This document shows, piece by piece, positions 52,689 through 61,701 of a stretch of 64,000 nt of DNA (positions are counted from its first letter, which is position 1; every line of letters starts with the position of its first letter). This DNA comes from Parvimonas micra (GTDB lineage: Bacteria > Bacillota > Clostridia > Tissierellales > Peptoniphilaceae), in contig NZ_LR134472.1 of NCBI RefSeq assembly GCF_900637905.1, forward strand, positions 1,302,001 through 1,366,000. The letters run 5' to 3'. Under the pieces are notes generated by a model that was not told the origin of the DNA, did not search any database, and worked only from the letters and a program-made list of their open reading frames with translations. Made by a program: the position numbers and the translations under genes.

Positions 52689-54743
52689 ATGAGAAAATTT
52701 ACAAAATTTATTTCACACCATCCAAGACTTGTTTTATTAATAATGACAATGTTATTGATTCCGTCAATAATAAGTTACAAAAATACGGGAGTAAATTATA
52801 ATATTCTTTCATATTTACCTGCTGATTTAAAATCTACTCAAGGACAAAATATTTTAGATAAAGATTTTAAAAATGCAGCTACAGTAATGGTAATTTTAGA
52901 TGGTAGTGATAGAGATGCTGAAGAGTTAAAAAAAGAAATAATGAAAATAGATGGTGTAGAAGATGTTATTTCAAGAACATCAATAATTGGAGATTCTATT
53001 CCCAGTGATTTTTTACCGGATAAAATTAAGAATATTTTTTATTCCAAAGGAAGTACATTGATGATGGTAAAGTTTAATGAACCGGCTTCATCATTCAAAA
53101 CTATGAATGCTATCGAAAGCATAAGAAATATTCAATCAAATAAAAAATATTTGAGTGGAGTAAGTTCACTAGTCAAAGATACAAAAGATTTAATAGATAA
53201 AGAGACTGTTATTTATGTCGGGCTAGCAATTGTTTTAGGCTTGATTATATTGAGTATTACTAATGAATCTACTGTTATTCCTTTTGTGTTTATGTTAACA
53301 ATAGGATATGCGGTTATTTATAATTTTGGAACTAATATATTTTTGGGAGAGATATCGTATTTAACCAAAGCTATTGCAGCTGTTCTTCAATTAGCGGTAA
53401 CAATGGATTATTCAATTTTTTTATATCACAGGTATGTTGAAGAAAAGAAAAAAAGAAATAGTCGTAATGAAGCTATGGATAGGGCAATTCAAAATACATT
53501 CACTTCCTTATTTTCATCTTCACTTACAACAATTGCCGGATTTTTGGTTTTGATTTTAATGAGATTAACATTAGGAAAAGATATTGGACTTGTAATGGCT
53601 AAAGGAGTTCTAATCGGTTTGTTATGTACAGTAATTGTACTTCCACCGATGCTTTTAATTGCGGAAAAAGCTGTAAATAGATATAATCATAAGGTTTTGT
53701 TACCTTCATTTAATCGATTAGCTGATTTTGATATTAATAAAAGAAAAATTTTAGCATTAGTATTTATATTGCTTTTTATACCTGCTATTATAGGTTCTAA
53801 TAATACAAAACTTTATTATAATCTTGATAGATCTTTACCACAAGATTTAGATTCAATTATTTCGCTAAATAAAATGAAAAAAGATTATAATATGGCAAGT
53901 ACACATTTTATTATTGTTAAAGAAGATTTATCAAACTCAAATTTAACTTCTATGATTGATGAGTTGGAAAAAGTTGATGGAATAAATACTGTACTAAGTA
54001 CGCACTCAATTACAGGTGTTACTCTACCGGCTGAATTTTTGCCTAGCAAGTTAAGAGATAACTTTGTAAAAGATGGCTATCAAATGATAATGATAAATTC
54101 GGAATATCAAACTGCATCGCCTGAAGTTAATAGACAAATAGAAAAAATCAGAAATATTATTTCAAAATATGATGATGAAGGATATCTAACAGGAGAAGCA
54201 GTATTGACCGATGATTTGACAGAAGTTTCAGAAAAAGACTTCAAAATGGTAAATATTGCTTCCATAATTACCGTATTTATAATTATAGCAGTTGCATTTA
54301 AGTCTATTGGAATACCAATTATCTTAATATCTGCAATAGAATTGGCTATTCAGATTAATATGGCTATTCCTTATTATTTAGGTCAGACTATTCCATTTAT
54401 CACATCAATAATAATAGGAGTAATTCAATTAGGATCAACTATAGATTATTCAATTTTGATGACTGACAGATTTTTACATGAATATAGAAAGACAAAAGAT
54501 TTAAATAATTCTTTGAGAGTTTCTGTAAAAGAAACTTCCAAGTCAATAGTAACAAGCGCATTATCTTTTATGGCTGCAACTATTGGAGTAGGACTTTATT
54601 CAAAAATGGAAATAGTATCTACAATATGTATGTTTTTAGCCAGAGGAGCTATTATAAGTATGTTAGTAATAATAATTTTATTACCGGCTATATTGAGTGT
54701 AACTTTTCCATTTATTAAAAAAACAACAAAAAATTTAGTATAG
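52689..54743 (+). CDS. MMPL/RND-family transporter
   Basis: A 684-residue RND-type transporter made of two similar halves. Each half has one span, a ~130-residue external domain (both containing the IKxxDGVxxVxS-like segment, about 75-130 and 395-450) and five more spans. Sterol-sensing/MMPL motifs QLAVTMDYSIFLYHRY and QLGSTIDYSILMTDRF hold the Asp-Tyr proton-relay pair. MMPL pumps of Firmicutes export lipids, fatty acids or hydrophobic drugs. GGAG at 52679-52682 fixes the start at 52689. Confidence 0.92.
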   Translation: MRKFTKFISHHPRLVLLIMTMLLIPSIISYKNTGVNYNILSYLPADLKSTQGQNILDKDFKNAATVMVILDGSDRDAEELKKEIMKIDGVEDVISRTSIIGDSIPSDFLPDKIKNIFYSKGSTLMMVKFNEPASSFKTMNAIESIRNIQSNKKYLSGVSSLVKDTKDLIDKETVIYVGLAIVLGLIILSITNESTVIPFVFMLTIGYAVIYNFGTNIFLGEISYLTKAIAAVLQLAVTMDYSIFLYHRYVEEKKKRNSRNEAMDRAIQNTFTSLFSSSLTTIAGFLVLILMRLTLGKDIGLVMAKGVLIGLLCTVIVLPPMLLIAEKAVNRYNHKVLLPSFNRLADFDINKRKILALVFILLFIPAIIGSNNTKLYYNLDRSLPQDLDSIISLNKMKKDYNMASTHFIIVKEDLSNSNLTSMIDELEKVDGINTVLSTHSITGVTLPAEFLPSKLRDNFVKDGYQMIMINSEYQTASPEVNRQIEKIRNIISKYDDEGYLTGEAVLTDDLTEVSEKDFKMVNIASIITVFIIIAVAFKSIGIPIILISAIELAIQINMAIPYYLGQTIPFITSIIIGVIQLGSTIDYSILMTDRFLHEYRKTKDLNNSLRVSVKETSKSIVTSALSFMAATIGVGLYSKMEIVSTICMFLARGAIISMLVIIILLPAILSVTFPFIKKTTKNLV

Positions 54744-54757
54744 AGGAGAGGATGATA

Positions 54758-57088
54758 ATGAATAAAAAATTTCAAAAAATTGTAGCATTAAGTTTGCTTT
54801 TTTCAATGATTATTGTGAATGTTTCATTTGCACAAGAAAATAATGTAATTAAGAAAAGCGAAACGGTTTATGTAACAGTAGATGGTGATGAAATTAAAGA
54901 TAAAACTGTATCAGTTTGGTTAAATTCCGATAAAAATATAAAAGTAAAAGATAAATCAAATTTAAAAGAGGTAAAAAATTTAAAAACAGATGAAAAAGTT
55001 TTAGGAAAAAATGGATATTTAAACTGGAATGAAGATAAAAAAGATATATATTATCAAGGAAAAACCGATAAAAATTTACCTGTAGAGTTGACTGTAAAAT
55101 ATTATTTGGATAATAAAGAAATTAAAAATTCTGAATTAGAAGGAAAAACCGGACATTTAAAGATAGTCTTAAGTTCTAAAAACAATAGATATGAAACAAA
55201 AAATATAAATGGAAAAAACAAAGAAGTATATTCACCATATATCGTGGCAACAGCTATGATTTTTAGTGATGATAAAGTAAGCGATATAAAATCAGATGAT
55301 GTAAAAATAGTCAAAGATGGTAAAAATCAAATAGTAACATCAATATTAACTCCCGGATTGAAGCAAAATTTTGAAGATATTTTAAAAGAAAAAGATTTAA
55401 AGATGTTTAAAGACACCATTTCATTGGAAATGGAAATAAAAAATTACAAACCGATAGAAATCTATTCAGTTATTACAAATGAATTATTCCAAGAAAAGAA
55501 AAATATTGATTCACTTGATAAATTAAAGGATGGGATAAAACAATTAGAAGATAATTCACAAAAATTATTTGATGCTTCTATTAAGTTAGCCGAAGGACAA
55601 GACAAATTGAATAATGGAATTGGTCAAATGCAAACAGGAGTAAAAAAACTCTACTCAGGAACAGAAAAATTATCTGATTCAATGAAAGCAATTAAGAGTA
55701 AATTTGATTCTCTAGAACCAAAAGTTGGAGTAATTCAAAAGTATATTTCTGAAATGTATGAAGGCAGTGTGAAACTATTTAACGGAGTAAATATTTATAC
55801 AGGAGCTGTAGGTGAAATAAATAAAAATGTTGAAAAAATTCAATATGGAGCAACTCAACTTGATAAAGGTTCAAGTGATTTAGATAATGGAGTTGGAAAG
55901 TTAAAATATGCTACTGAAAAGATGAAAGTTGGAACTAAAAAACTTGATAATATAATTGCTCAAAAAGATGAATTATTAAACAAATTATCACAATTATCTC
56001 AAGGCTTGACTAATTTAGGAAATAGCTATGGAACATTACTCTCAGGCATCGAACAAATTTCAAAAAAATCTACTGAATTAAAAAATTCAACTCAAGAATT
56101 TAATAGTAAACTTCATCAAGTTGAAAATTCAATAAAAAACTTAAATTCTAATATTTCTTTAGAAAATGATATTAAAAATTTAGAAGCAAAAGCTAATAAT
56201 ATTCAAAAAGTCATTGATGATTTATCAAACAAAAATAAAGATGGAAGTTTGACATCTGAAATATCCATTTTAAATAAAACAAAAAATGATTTATTAAATG
56301 AATCAAAAACTTTAAGATCAAAACAATCAGCATTGGCTAAATTAAATACTTTAGGACAAACCATGTCAAAACTGGTAACTAATTCAGATATGCTACTAAA
56401 AGGCAATACCGATTTATCAAATGCTTTATCAAATGTTTATGCAAAGATGAATGAGACAAAATCACAATTGGAAAAATCTTCTTTAGAATTAAACAAAGGA
56501 CTTTCAAAAATAACAGAAAGTTTGAAAGGCGATGACTTGAATATTTTAAAATCATCAATAGAACAATTAGATGGAGCAACCGGAAAAATTAAAACTGGAA
56601 CTGAAAGTTTAAAATCAGCTACTAATCAAAATAAAGTTGCAATGGGAATGTTACAATCAGCGATGAGTAAATTAGATAAAAATTCTAATTCTTTAAAGAA
56701 TGGTTCTGGGCAATTAGCTAATGGATTAGGTGAATTTAAAACACAATCTCAAATTTTAAATTCATTATCTCAAGTCAAAGAACAAGCTATTATTCCATTT
56801 TCAAATGCTATTAATTCACTTAATGAAGGACTTAAAAAAATGGATTCAAGTACTGATCAATTAAAAGAAGGTAGCGACAAGTTGACTTCTTCACAAAAAG
56901 AATTTAGTTCAAAATTAGGAGAATTCAAGCAAAAAGGAATTGATGAATTAGGAAACAAAACAAAAAAAGTAAATGAATTTAAAGATATTTTAGATATAAT
57001 GCTTTCTATGTCAAAACAAGATGCTTCATTCAGTGGAACAGATGAGAACTTTGATACAAAATCTAGAATTATAGAAAAAATAAAATAA
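54758..57088 (+). CDS. Secreted xxxLxxG heptad-repeat coiled-coil protein (YhgE/EsaA-like), MMPL partner
   Basis: A 776-residue protein with a signal peptide (cleavage after FAQ near 26), a ~190-residue beta-rich N-terminal region, then a very long coiled coil (about 250-740) with many L-x-x-G steps such as KLNNGIGQMQTG, KLYSGTEKLSD, QLDKGSSDLDNG and KLKTGTESL. It resembles the external part of YhgE/Pip and EsaA but lacks their C-terminal membrane spans, so it would be released or held only by partners. Downstream of MMPL by 14 bases. It probably extends the pump across the wall. Confidence 0.85.
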   Translation: MNKKFQKIVALSLLFSMIIVNVSFAQENNVIKKSETVYVTVDGDEIKDKTVSVWLNSDKNIKVKDKSNLKEVKNLKTDEKVLGKNGYLNWNEDKKDIYYQGKTDKNLPVELTVKYYLDNKEIKNSELEGKTGHLKIVLSSKNNRYETKNINGKNKEVYSPYIVATAMIFSDDKVSDIKSDDVKIVKDGKNQIVTSILTPGLKQNFEDILKEKDLKMFKDTISLEMEIKNYKPIEIYSVITNELFQEKKNIDSLDKLKDGIKQLEDNSQKLFDASIKLAEGQDKLNNGIGQMQTGVKKLYSGTEKLSDSMKAIKSKFDSLEPKVGVIQKYISEMYEGSVKLFNGVNIYTGAVGEINKNVEKIQYGATQLDKGSSDLDNGVGKLKYATEKMKVGTKKLDNIIAQKDELLNKLSQLSQGLTNLGNSYGTLLSGIEQISKKSTELKNSTQEFNSKLHQVENSIKNLNSNISLENDIKNLEAKANNIQKVIDDLSNKNKDGSLTSEISILNKTKNDLLNESKTLRSKQSALAKLNTLGQTMSKLVTNSDMLLKGNTDLSNALSNVYAKMNETKSQLEKSSLELNKGLSKITESLKGDDLNILKSSIEQLDGATGKIKTGTESLKSATNQNKVAMGMLQSAMSKLDKNSNSLKNGSGQLANGLGEFKTQSQILNSLSQVKEQAIIPFSNAINSLNEGLKKMDSSTDQLKEGSDKLTSSQKEFSSKLGEFKQKGIDELGNKTKKVNEFKDILDIMLSMSKQDASFSGTDENFDTKSRIIEKIK

Positions 57089-57110
57089 AAGTTAGGATAA
57101 AATGATATTG

Positions 57111-57147
57111 ACCCCTAAATCCATTTTATATGAATTTAGGGGTTTTT
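57111..57147 (+). terminator. Terminator after the MMPL operon
   Basis: ACCCCTAAAT (57111-57120) pairs with ATTTAGGGGT (57134-57143), then T4-5. Confidence 0.85.
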
Positions 57148-57163
57148 GTGTGTCAAATTTATT

Positions 57164-57553
57164 CTAGCTTTTTTTAATTTCTTCATGTTTGCAATGTGGA
57201 CAAATTACTTTTATCTTTCCTTTTCCTCTTGGAATTCTAAGCTCTTGTTTGCAGTTTTTACACTTAAAATATATATAATTTTTTCTGTCTTTAGATGCGA
57301 ATTTTAAAAGTCTAGAATATATTGGAGAAATTAGATTAAAAAATTTTAATTGTTCCATTGCTCTTTTTCTTTTGTTTTTTGAAAATGCTCTAAAAAGTGC
57401 AATAAAAATTAAAATTACAGAAGTTATTGTTAAAATATTGCTTCTTCTAAATAGATTTATAATTGAAAATCCAATTGCAAAGTAGAAGATAATATTATTT
57501 AAAATGTCTCCGCCATATCTATCTTTCATAAAATTTAAAAATTTTTGTTTCAT
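57164..57553 (-). CDS. Membrane protein with C-terminal zinc ribbon, function unknown
   Basis: A 129-residue protein with two hydrophobic segments (about 20-37 and 42-58), a basic linker and a C-terminal zinc-ribbon CKNC...CPHC (about 98-122) flanked by Lys residues. Zinc-ribbon membrane proteins of this size are common in clostridia, without a known role. Minus strand, transcribed away from the next gene. GGAGAG precedes the start. Confidence 0.75.
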   Translation of the reverse strand: MKQKFLNFMKDRYGGDILNNIIFYFAIGFSIINLFRRSNILTITSVILIFIALFRAFSKNKRKRAMEQLKFFNLISPIYSRLLKFASKDRKNYIYFKCKNCKQELRIPRGKGKIKVICPHCKHEEIKKS

Positions 57554-57689
57554 AACATTCTCTCCTTAATAAAATTATACGAATTAGTTTAATTATACCA
57601 CAAAAAATACTCCTATCAACAGTTTGATATTGTTTGTAATTTGTGATAAAATAAATGTTATGATGTGATTGAATATGTAGAGGTGTCTT

Positions 57690-58907
57690 ATGGAAAATTT
57701 TGGAATAAGTGTTAAATTTCAATACGATATAGATGATTTTTTAGAAAAAATTGATGAATTTGCAGAAAATGGTAATTATGGATTTTCACTTGAAGAAATG
57801 GACGGTTTGATGATTCTAAACTTTGAAATTCTTCCTTATCTTTCATTGAATTTTAAAATTGATGAAGAAATAGAAATGAAAACTGAAACTTGCTATTATG
57901 GAGTAGGTTATCATATTTTAGTTGTAGATTTTATCAACGAACTCTTTTCATTTTTAGGTTGTAAGTTTGAAATTAAAGATGATACAGGATTTTATAAAGA
58001 TGGTAATTTTGAAAGACTTAAAGAAATGTATGATCTTTGGTTTAAAAATAGAGTAGAGCTTATTTTAAACAATAGAGATAATATTAGAATTAAGTCCATA
58101 TTTATGGATAACAAAAAAATTTTTCCTGTAACTATAGAAGATTATATTTGTACTTATATGGGCGTAATTTCTTTAACAGAGTTTGAAAACTTGTATACAA
58201 ATGATATTGAAGCTATTAAAAAGAGAATTTTCTTGTTTAATGAAAAAGTATTAGATCCTTATTCTGATGAAAATTATTTGCTTTACCATGTTTGGAATAA
58301 CTTGAAAGATTTGACATTAGTTGACGATTTTGATGAAAGATTGTCTATGGTTATGTTTATGTTTGAAAATTTAATCGAAAATAATGTACAAATACATTTA
58401 CCACAAAAATATTCCAGAGAAATATATAAATATTTAGGGGTAAATAAATTTTCAGCATCAAACTTTGCATATAGGAAAGTTAGATACGAAGTTGGGTATC
58501 ATTTTTACGATAAGTTTTTAAAAGATTTAGATTTTTCTTTGAAAATACCAAGCTGGTTTGAGTACAATGGTAAAATTAAAGGCTATTTAACAACTGATAA
58601 TGCTATATTTTTAAATGAATATGCAAGTTCAGATGGCTTTGATTTTGATGAAAAATATTTATCGGAAAAAAGTTCAGATAATTTTAAAATTTTGATTTTT
58701 GATACAATTAACAAAAACAAATTCTTTTTAGGTTTTGAAAACTTGGATGATGAATATGGCTATGTTTCAATACAAGAACAAAATAATATGAATTGTGAAG
58801 AAACAAATTGTCAGATTGTTGATTTAAAAAGAAATAAAATGTATGAAATTTGTGTTTTAGGAACGGAATCAACGGAAATAATAAAACATATGATTGAGTT
58901 AATGTAG
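57690..58907 (+). CDS. Hypothetical protein, 405 residues
   Basis: An acidic soluble protein rich in Asp, Glu, Phe and Tyr, without signal peptide or membrane span. I recognise no motif. The N-terminal ~120 residues look like mixed alpha/beta; a central part (about 150-260) is mostly helical. AGAGGTG at 57680-57686 supports the ATG at 57690. It ends 14 bases before the GntR regulator gene, so they may share a transcript. Confidence 0.7.
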   Translation: MENFGISVKFQYDIDDFLEKIDEFAENGNYGFSLEEMDGLMILNFEILPYLSLNFKIDEEIEMKTETCYYGVGYHILVVDFINELFSFLGCKFEIKDDTGFYKDGNFERLKEMYDLWFKNRVELILNNRDNIRIKSIFMDNKKIFPVTIEDYICTYMGVISLTEFENLYTNDIEAIKKRIFLFNEKVLDPYSDENYLLYHVWNNLKDLTLVDDFDERLSMVMFMFENLIENNVQIHLPQKYSREIYKYLGVNKFSASNFAYRKVRYEVGYHFYDKFLKDLDFSLKIPSWFEYNGKIKGYLTTDNAIFLNEYASSDGFDFDEKYLSEKSSDNFKILIFDTINKNKFFLGFENLDDEYGYVSIQEQNNMNCEETNCQIVDLKRNKMYEICVLGTESTEIIKHMIELM

Positions 58908-58921
58908 GAGATAGATGTTTT

Positions 58922-59563
58922 ATGAATAAAAGAGGTAGAACAAAGGAAGATATTTTTAATGTTTTAAAAGATAGAATTGTAACTTTACAATATGAACCCG
59001 GAAAAATTTTAAACGAAATTGAATTATCGGAAGAATTTGGAGTTAGTAGGACCCCAATTAGAACTGTATTTCAACAACTAGAATCTATAAAGTTGGTTGA
59101 TATTGTTCCAAGATACGGAGTTCAAGTTGCACCATTGAATTTTTTAAATATAAAATCACTGTTTGAAGTTACAAAAGTTTTGGATCCGCTTGCTACAAAA
59201 CTTGCAGTTTCAAAATTAACAGATGAAGACATAAAACAGCTTAAAGAAATAGTTTCAACTTTAGAAACTTATGATACAACAAAAAATTACCAAGAGGCAA
59301 TTTTACTTGATGAAAAATTTCATAAAATAGTTACAAAATCTTGTGCCAATCCTTGGTTGATAGATATATTAACAGATTTACATTGTCAAACAGAAAGACT
59401 GTGGCATTATTGTGATATATATTTTAGTGATATGGAAATTTTTACAAGAACATTTAAAAAGATTGTGGAAGCATTTGAAAACAAAGATGAAGAAATGGCT
59501 GAAAAATATGCAAGAGAACATATTGAGGATTTTGTAGAAAAAATAAAATCGGCATTATTATAA
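58922..59563 (+). CDS. GntR-family regulator (FadR/FCD type)
   Basis: A 213-residue regulator: N-terminal winged helix (about 5-70, LNEIELSEEFGVSRTPIRTVFQQLE) and C-terminal FCD ligand domain (about 80-205) with the acid/histidine metal-site pattern in LLDEKFHKIV and CHTERLWHYCD-like region, ending AREHIEDFVEKIK. FCD regulators sense small carboxylic acids or amino-acid products. It lies directly before the grd cluster and is a candidate regulator of it. Confidence 0.9.
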   Translation: MNKRGRTKEDIFNVLKDRIVTLQYEPGKILNEIELSEEFGVSRTPIRTVFQQLESIKLVDIVPRYGVQVAPLNFLNIKSLFEVTKVLDPLATKLAVSKLTDEDIKQLKEIVSTLETYDTTKNYQEAILLDEKFHKIVTKSCANPWLIDILTDLHCQTERLWHYCDIYFSDMEIFTRTFKKIVEAFENKDEEMAEKYAREHIEDFVEKIKSALL

Positions 59564-59575
59564 GATAGAGAATGA

Positions 59576-59603
59576 GTGATTAGATTGACTAATCACTTTT
59601 TTT
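59576..59603 (+). terminator. Terminator after the GntR gene
   Basis: GTGATTAG, ATTGA loop, CTAATCAC, then T7. Confidence 0.9.
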
Positions 59604-59618
59604 ATTGTGAAACAACAA

Positions 59619-59662
59619 GATTCCCGGGAACCCACCCGATGCAAAGCATAGCTGAAGGGTGG
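59619..59662. other. GC-rich structured element in the 445-bp gap before grdX
   Basis: A small GC-rich patch in otherwise extremely AT-rich sequence. It holds the palindrome TTCCCGGGAA (59621-59630), then CCACCC (59632-59637) pairing with GGGTGG (59657-59662), and between them ATGCAAAGCAT, a 4-bp hairpin (59639-59649). It could be a structured RNA, an interspersed repeat or a protein-binding site; I cannot match it to a riboswitch class. The rest of the gap (59664-59950) is AT-rich with no gene that I can see. Confidence 0.5.
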
Positions 59663-59954
59663 AATTATATTTAAGAACAATAAATTTTAAATTTTATTAA
59701 TTATTTCGACACAAGATATGGTTAGGTGAAATTATTTTTATAGCGATGAACAAATTTTATTGTTAAAAAAATAAATAATAAATTTATTAATAGATAAATT
59801 TTATTAATTATTACATTTCTGCAATCTTTATTTATGAAAAAATGGATTTTCATAAAATTTTTTAATGTTTTATAAGTGCCTCAAATTTTAAAATTTTTTT
59901 AAATAACTATCTAAAATAAACATTTTCAACAAATAAAAAACTTATAAAATACTT

Positions 59955-59983
59955 TTGAAATACTAAAAATAATATATTATAAT
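59955..59983 (+). promoter_or_regulatory. Promoter of the grd cluster
   Basis: TTGAAA at 59955-59960 and TATAAT at 59978-59983, spacer 17, about 25 bases before the grdX start. Confidence 0.65.
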
Positions 59984-60008
59984 ACAATTAACAAAGGAAG
60001 TGATTTGT

Positions 60009-60386
60009 TTGAGTTTAAAAATTGTATCTAATAATTCTTTAGTAAAAGAAAAATTTGATTGTGTTGAATTTGTTGATGGTAATTATATTGATGTTTTAAC
60101 CACTGCAAGAGATTTAATACATAAAGGATGCTCTCTGGTAAGTCATCCTTTGCCTGCTAGTATCAGAATGGTTTTTTCATCTGTTAGGAGTATTGTAATT
60201 GAAGATGAAAACTGTTTTGATGAAAATAGTGTGTTGATTATTGAAGAATCGATTGATAAATATAATCTAACAATGAAAAATAGAAATATTGATTTTAAAA
60301 ATGTTAGAGATTATGAGTTAGTTGATTTAATGCTGGTTGAAAGTGCATTGGAAGAATTCAAAGCACTCAACAATTTGAAAAAATAA
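60009..60386 (+). CDS. grdX: GrdX family protein
   Basis: A 125-residue protein of the GrdX type, found at the head of glycine/sarcosine/betaine reductase clusters; no reaction is established for it. GKxLVSHPLPASIRM-like segment (here GCSLVSHPLPASIRM) is the most conserved part. AGGAAGTGA at 59995-60003 points to the start TTG 60009; GTG 60000 lies inside that site. Confidence 0.85.
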   Translation: MSLKIVSNNSLVKEKFDCVEFVDGNYIDVLTTARDLIHKGCSLVSHPLPASIRMVFSSVRSIVIEDENCFDENSVLIIEESIDKYNLTMKNRNIDFKNVRDYELVDLMLVESALEEFKALNNLKK

Positions 60387-60400
60387 GTGGAGGTGGTATT

Positions 60401-61687
60401 TTGAAACTTCAAGTGAACAGAATCTTCATTAAAGATTTGGCATTTGGTGAAGAAACTAAAGTTGAAAATCATACTTTATTTATTAACAAGGAAAGAATTG
60501 TTAATGAATTAAAGAAGGAACCGGGAGTTAAAGATATTGATATTGATTTTGCAAAACCGGGAGAAAAGACAAGAATTATACCTGTAAAGGATGTTATTGA
60601 GCCTAGAGTAAAGATTAAAGGTGCTAAAGGATTTGCAGGAGTTACAACAGATGTTGCACAATTAGGAGAAGGTATTGTTAATGTGCTTTATGGAGCAGCG
60701 GTTGTTACAATTGGAGATATTGTAGGTTTTCAAGAAGGTGTTATTGATATGTGGGGCGAAGGAGCAAAATGGACTCCGTTTTCCAAGACATATAATATCG
60801 TAGTAGATATCAAAGTTGTTGAAGGATTACATCCACATGAACATGAAGAAGTAGTTAGACTTGTTGGACTTAAGGCAAGTGAATTAATCGGTGAAGCAGG
60901 AAGAAATGCTAAGATTGATGAAACTGTTGAGTACGGCATAGGCGACAACGATGAAGAAACTAAGAAGTATCCTAATTTACCAAAAGTTGTTTATGTTGAA
61001 ATGTTGATTTCACAAGGATTGCTTCATGATGGATATATCTATGGAACATGTACAAGACAAACACTTCCTACATTAATTCATCCAAATGAAGAATTAGATG
61101 GAGCTGTAATAAGTGGAAACTGTGTTGCTGCATGTGATAAAATTACCACTTATCAACATCAAAATAATGCCTGTATCTTAGATTTATATAACAGACATGG
61201 AAAGGATATTAATTTTGTCGGTGTTGTATTAACTCCGGAACTTACAACATTAGCAGGGAAATTTAGATGTTGTGATTATACTGCAAAACTTTGTAAGCTA
61301 CTAGGAGCTGATGGTGTAATAGTAAGTGAAGAAGGATATGGAAATCCTGATTCAGACTTAGTAATGATTTGTACAAGACTTGAAAAACAAGGTATCAAAA
61401 CTGTTCTTGTAACAGATGAATGTTCAGGTTGGGATGGAATGAGTCAGCCATTAACAGATACATCTAAAGAATCAGTTGCTGTTATTTCAACAGGTAATGT
61501 AAGTCATGTTGTTCATTTAGAAAAAGCTGATAAAGTATTAGGAGATTCAGAAGCTATTGCTAATTTAGCAGGAGGCTGGGACGGAGCTTATAATTCTGAG
61601 TCAGGAACTCTTGACTGTGAATTGAATGCTGTTATAGGAGCAACTTCCGAAATAGGTTATCATAATGCAACTGTTGAACTATACTAA
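60401..61687 (+). CDS. grdE: Glycine/sarcosine/betaine reductase component B, alpha and beta proprotein (GrdE/GrdG/GrdI type)
   Basis: A 428-residue proprotein. Self-cleavage at Asn240-Cys241 in the SGNCVAACDK motif should yield two subunits and turn the cysteine into a pyruvoyl group, which forms a Schiff base with the amino substrate. Other cysteines lie in GTCTRQ and FRCCDYTAKLC. With the selenoprotein GrdB it forms the substrate-specific protein B, passing the carboxymethyl group to protein A. TTG start with GGAGGTGG. grdB follows directly with no grdA between, as in sarcosine and betaine loci, so the substrate is uncertain. Confidence 0.92.
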   Translation: MKLQVNRIFIKDLAFGEETKVENHTLFINKERIVNELKKEPGVKDIDIDFAKPGEKTRIIPVKDVIEPRVKIKGAKGFAGVTTDVAQLGEGIVNVLYGAAVVTIGDIVGFQEGVIDMWGEGAKWTPFSKTYNIVVDIKVVEGLHPHEHEEVVRLVGLKASELIGEAGRNAKIDETVEYGIGDNDEETKKYPNLPKVVYVEMLISQGLLHDGYIYGTCTRQTLPTLIHPNEELDGAVISGNCVAACDKITTYQHQNNACILDLYNRHGKDINFVGVVLTPELTTLAGKFRCCDYTAKLCKLLGADGVIVSEEGYGNPDSDLVMICTRLEKQGIKTVLVTDECSGWDGMSQPLTDTSKESVAVISTGNVSHVVHLEKADKVLGDSEAIANLAGGWDGAYNSESGTLDCELNAVIGATSEIGYHNATVELY

Positions 61688-61701
61688 GAGAGGTGAGAGT
61701 T

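Noticed and set aside
59651-59670. AAGGGTGGAA as a T-box riboswitch core
   Set aside because: It resembles the start of the T-box sequence AGGGTGGAACCGCG, but the CCGCG part is missing, there is no room for a specifier stem after the GntR terminator, and no T-box-type gene follows.
59604-60008. Glycine riboswitch upstream of the grd cluster
   Set aside because: I looked for the paired aptamer pattern with its conserved GGA/CACCGA-type blocks and found none; the gap is mostly AT-rich.
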